A stretch of 14,381 nt of DNA. Source: an uncultured Eggerthellaceae bacterium. GTDB taxonomy: Bacteria; Actinomycetota; Coriobacteriia; Coriobacteriales; Eggerthellaceae. The position numbers were made by a program, and so were the translations under genes. The stretch spans positions 1-14,381 of the forward strand of contig CAMPAJ010000012.1 of the NCBI GenBank assembly GCA_946631805.1. Reading direction: 5' to 3'. This document shows, one piece after another, positions 13,905 through 14,381 of the stretch. How positions within the stretch are numbered: the stretch's first letter is position 1; each line of letters opens with the position of its first letter. A model generated the notes under the pieces. The model ran no database searches and was not told the origin of the DNA. It saw only the letters and a list, made by a program, of their open reading frames with translations.

Positions 13905-13998
13905 GCGTGAACAGGGGACGGAGGAGCGTTCACGCTTTCTGCCGCAGCTCGTGGCCGATCGAAATGAGCGTGAACGCTCCTCCGTCCCCTGTTCACGC
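13905..13998. repeat. REPIN-like element: two inverted REP-like units
   Basis: Perfect 32-bp inverted repeat (13905-13936 and 13967-13998) with a 30-bp centre. Each arm is itself a hairpin: GCGTGAAC ... GTTCACGC around AGGGGACGGAGGAGC or its complement. Two REP-like hairpins in opposite orientation make the composite called a REPIN, usually mobilised by a REP-associated tyrosine transposase encoded elsewhere. It ends three bases beyond the moaD stop codon and 20 bases before the NuoE-like start, so it could also act as a stabiliser or partial terminator between those genes. Confidence 0.8.
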
Positions 13999-14001
13999 TC
14001 A

Positions 14002-14274
14002 TTACCCACCGGCAACCAACGGCGTGACGGCGACGTAATCGTCCTCGGTCAGCTTGGTTGCCACACCATCAAGATGATCGATATGGCGTCCATTGACCAT
14101 GATGATGACGTCATCGCCTTTATCGGTGCCGTCCTCGTTCAAGACGAGTTCACGGAATTGGGGCCAGCGCTCGGAAAGCAACTCCATCAGTGCGAGAACG
14201 TTCCCTGGCGCAGGAACGTCGCATGATTTGCAGCCAGCGATTTGGCGGTATGTGGCGAAGAACTTCACGAGCAT
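14002..14274 (-). CDS. moaD: MoaD-family sulfur-carrier protein
   Basis: 90-residue beta-grasp protein opening MLVKFFATYRQIAG and ending TPLVAGG; the terminal Gly-Gly is the thiocarboxylated site that delivers sulfur to the dithiolene of molybdopterin in the MoaD/MoaE synthase. NVLALMELLSERWP is the usual first helix, and VIIMVNGRHI with DDYVAVTPLVAGG are the expected late strands. ATG 14274 is chosen over an upstream in-frame ATG at 14355 because AAGGAGG lies six bases before it and family members start here. It is the first gene before the diaphorase module. A MoaD beside Fe-S redox genes often marks a dedicated cofactor supply for a W/Mo enzyme such as an aldehyde oxidoreductase (context inference). 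No moaE is in the window. Confidence 0.9.
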   Translation of the reverse strand: MLVKFFATYRQIAGCKSCDVPAPGNVLALMELLSERWPQFRELVLNEDGTDKGDDVIIMVNGRHIDHLDGVATKLTEDDYVAVTPLVAGG

Positions 14275-14299
14275 GGCGCGCCTCCTTGAACTTGTGCGC

Positions 14300-14359
14300 C
14301 CAGCCGCAGCGATTCGCTGCGGCTGGTCGAATGCGTGATTGGGGTCGAATTCCAATCAC
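14300..14359 (-). promoter_or_regulatory. Two tandem hairpins in the moaD leader
   Basis: Upstream of moaD on its own strand, GTGATTGG/CCAATCAC (arms 14352-14359 and 14335-14342) forms one stem. CCAGCCGCAGCG/CGCTGCGGCTGG (14315-14326 and 14300-14311) forms a second, almost loopless stem of 12 bp. The second ends 12 bases before the ribosome site. Together they may be a structured leader, a terminator of an upstream gene outside the window, or in the first case an operator palindrome. Confidence 0.5.
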
Positions 14360-14381
14360 ACATGTTCTAGTACGTAAGGCT

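Noticed and set aside
14275..14355. 27-residue N-terminal extension of MoaD
   Set aside because: It would translate through the leader hairpins, and MoaD proteins begin at the residue encoded at 14274, which has an AAGGAGG site.
1..14381. CRISPR arrays, tRNA/rRNA genes, integrase or transposase genes
   Set aside because: No regularly spaced repeats, no tRNA cloverleaf or CCA end that I could make out, and no transposase or integrase motif; the only mobile-like features are short palindromic repeats.

Overview
This window looks like a moderately GC-rich chromosome segment from an anaerobic actinobacterium, most likely the Coriobacteriia (Eggerthellaceae-like). That placement is an inference from codon use, the Ser/Ala-rich lipoprotein linker, the gene set and the style of the intergenic palindromes; no rRNA or taxonomic marker is present. 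Most of the window concerns uptake of tungstate/molybdate, its insertion into molybdopterin, and a redox module of the kind that serves Mo/W-pterin enzymes.

Left end (1-2453): a class II fructose-bisphosphate aldolase runs off the left edge on the minus strand. Upstream of it on the same strand is a 321-aa protein with a degenerate Nudix-like region. Divergent from these is a small membrane protein with five helices and four intramembrane histidines, resembling succinate dehydrogenase/fumarate reductase cytochrome b anchors.

Centre (2454-9121, plus strand): a tungstate ABC transporter (tupA lipoprotein, tupB permease, tupC ATPase) is followed by two tandem moeA paralogues. The second is a MoeA fused to a C-terminal periplasmic-binding-protein-like domain. 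Then comes a canonical Nudix hydrolase. A strong hairpin separates tupA from tupB. The tupC-moeA gap holds three copies of a 12-bp motif that can form two mutually exclusive stems.

Right half (9387-14274, minus strand): read in the direction of transcription, one unit runs moaD, a NuoE-like [2Fe-2S] protein, a HydB/NuoF-like flavoprotein and a HoxU-like Fe-S protein, ending at a terminator-like hairpin. This is a complete NAD(P)H diaphorase module (possibly electron-bifurcating) without its catalytic subunit. Further left is a HesA/MoeB/ThiF-type E1-like adenylyltransferase, followed six bases later by a 108-aa protein of unknown function that ends in Gly-Gly, the ending used by MoaD/ThiS sulfur carriers.

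Intergenic regions carry several palindromes: a REPIN-like element built of two inverted units (13905-13998), a related GGGGAC-type palindrome (13334-13369), a 24-bp inverted repeat (9200-9312), and two diverged copies of one repeat (9271-9327 and 10498-10549).

Working model (inference): TupABC imports tungstate, the two MoeAs load metal onto pterin dithiolene whose sulfur is supplied by MoaD, and the resulting W- or Mo-cofactor serves an enzyme encoded elsewhere (formate dehydrogenase or aldehyde oxidoreductase) whose electrons pass through the NuoE/HydB/HoxU-like module. The E1-like/108-aa pair is the least explained part.
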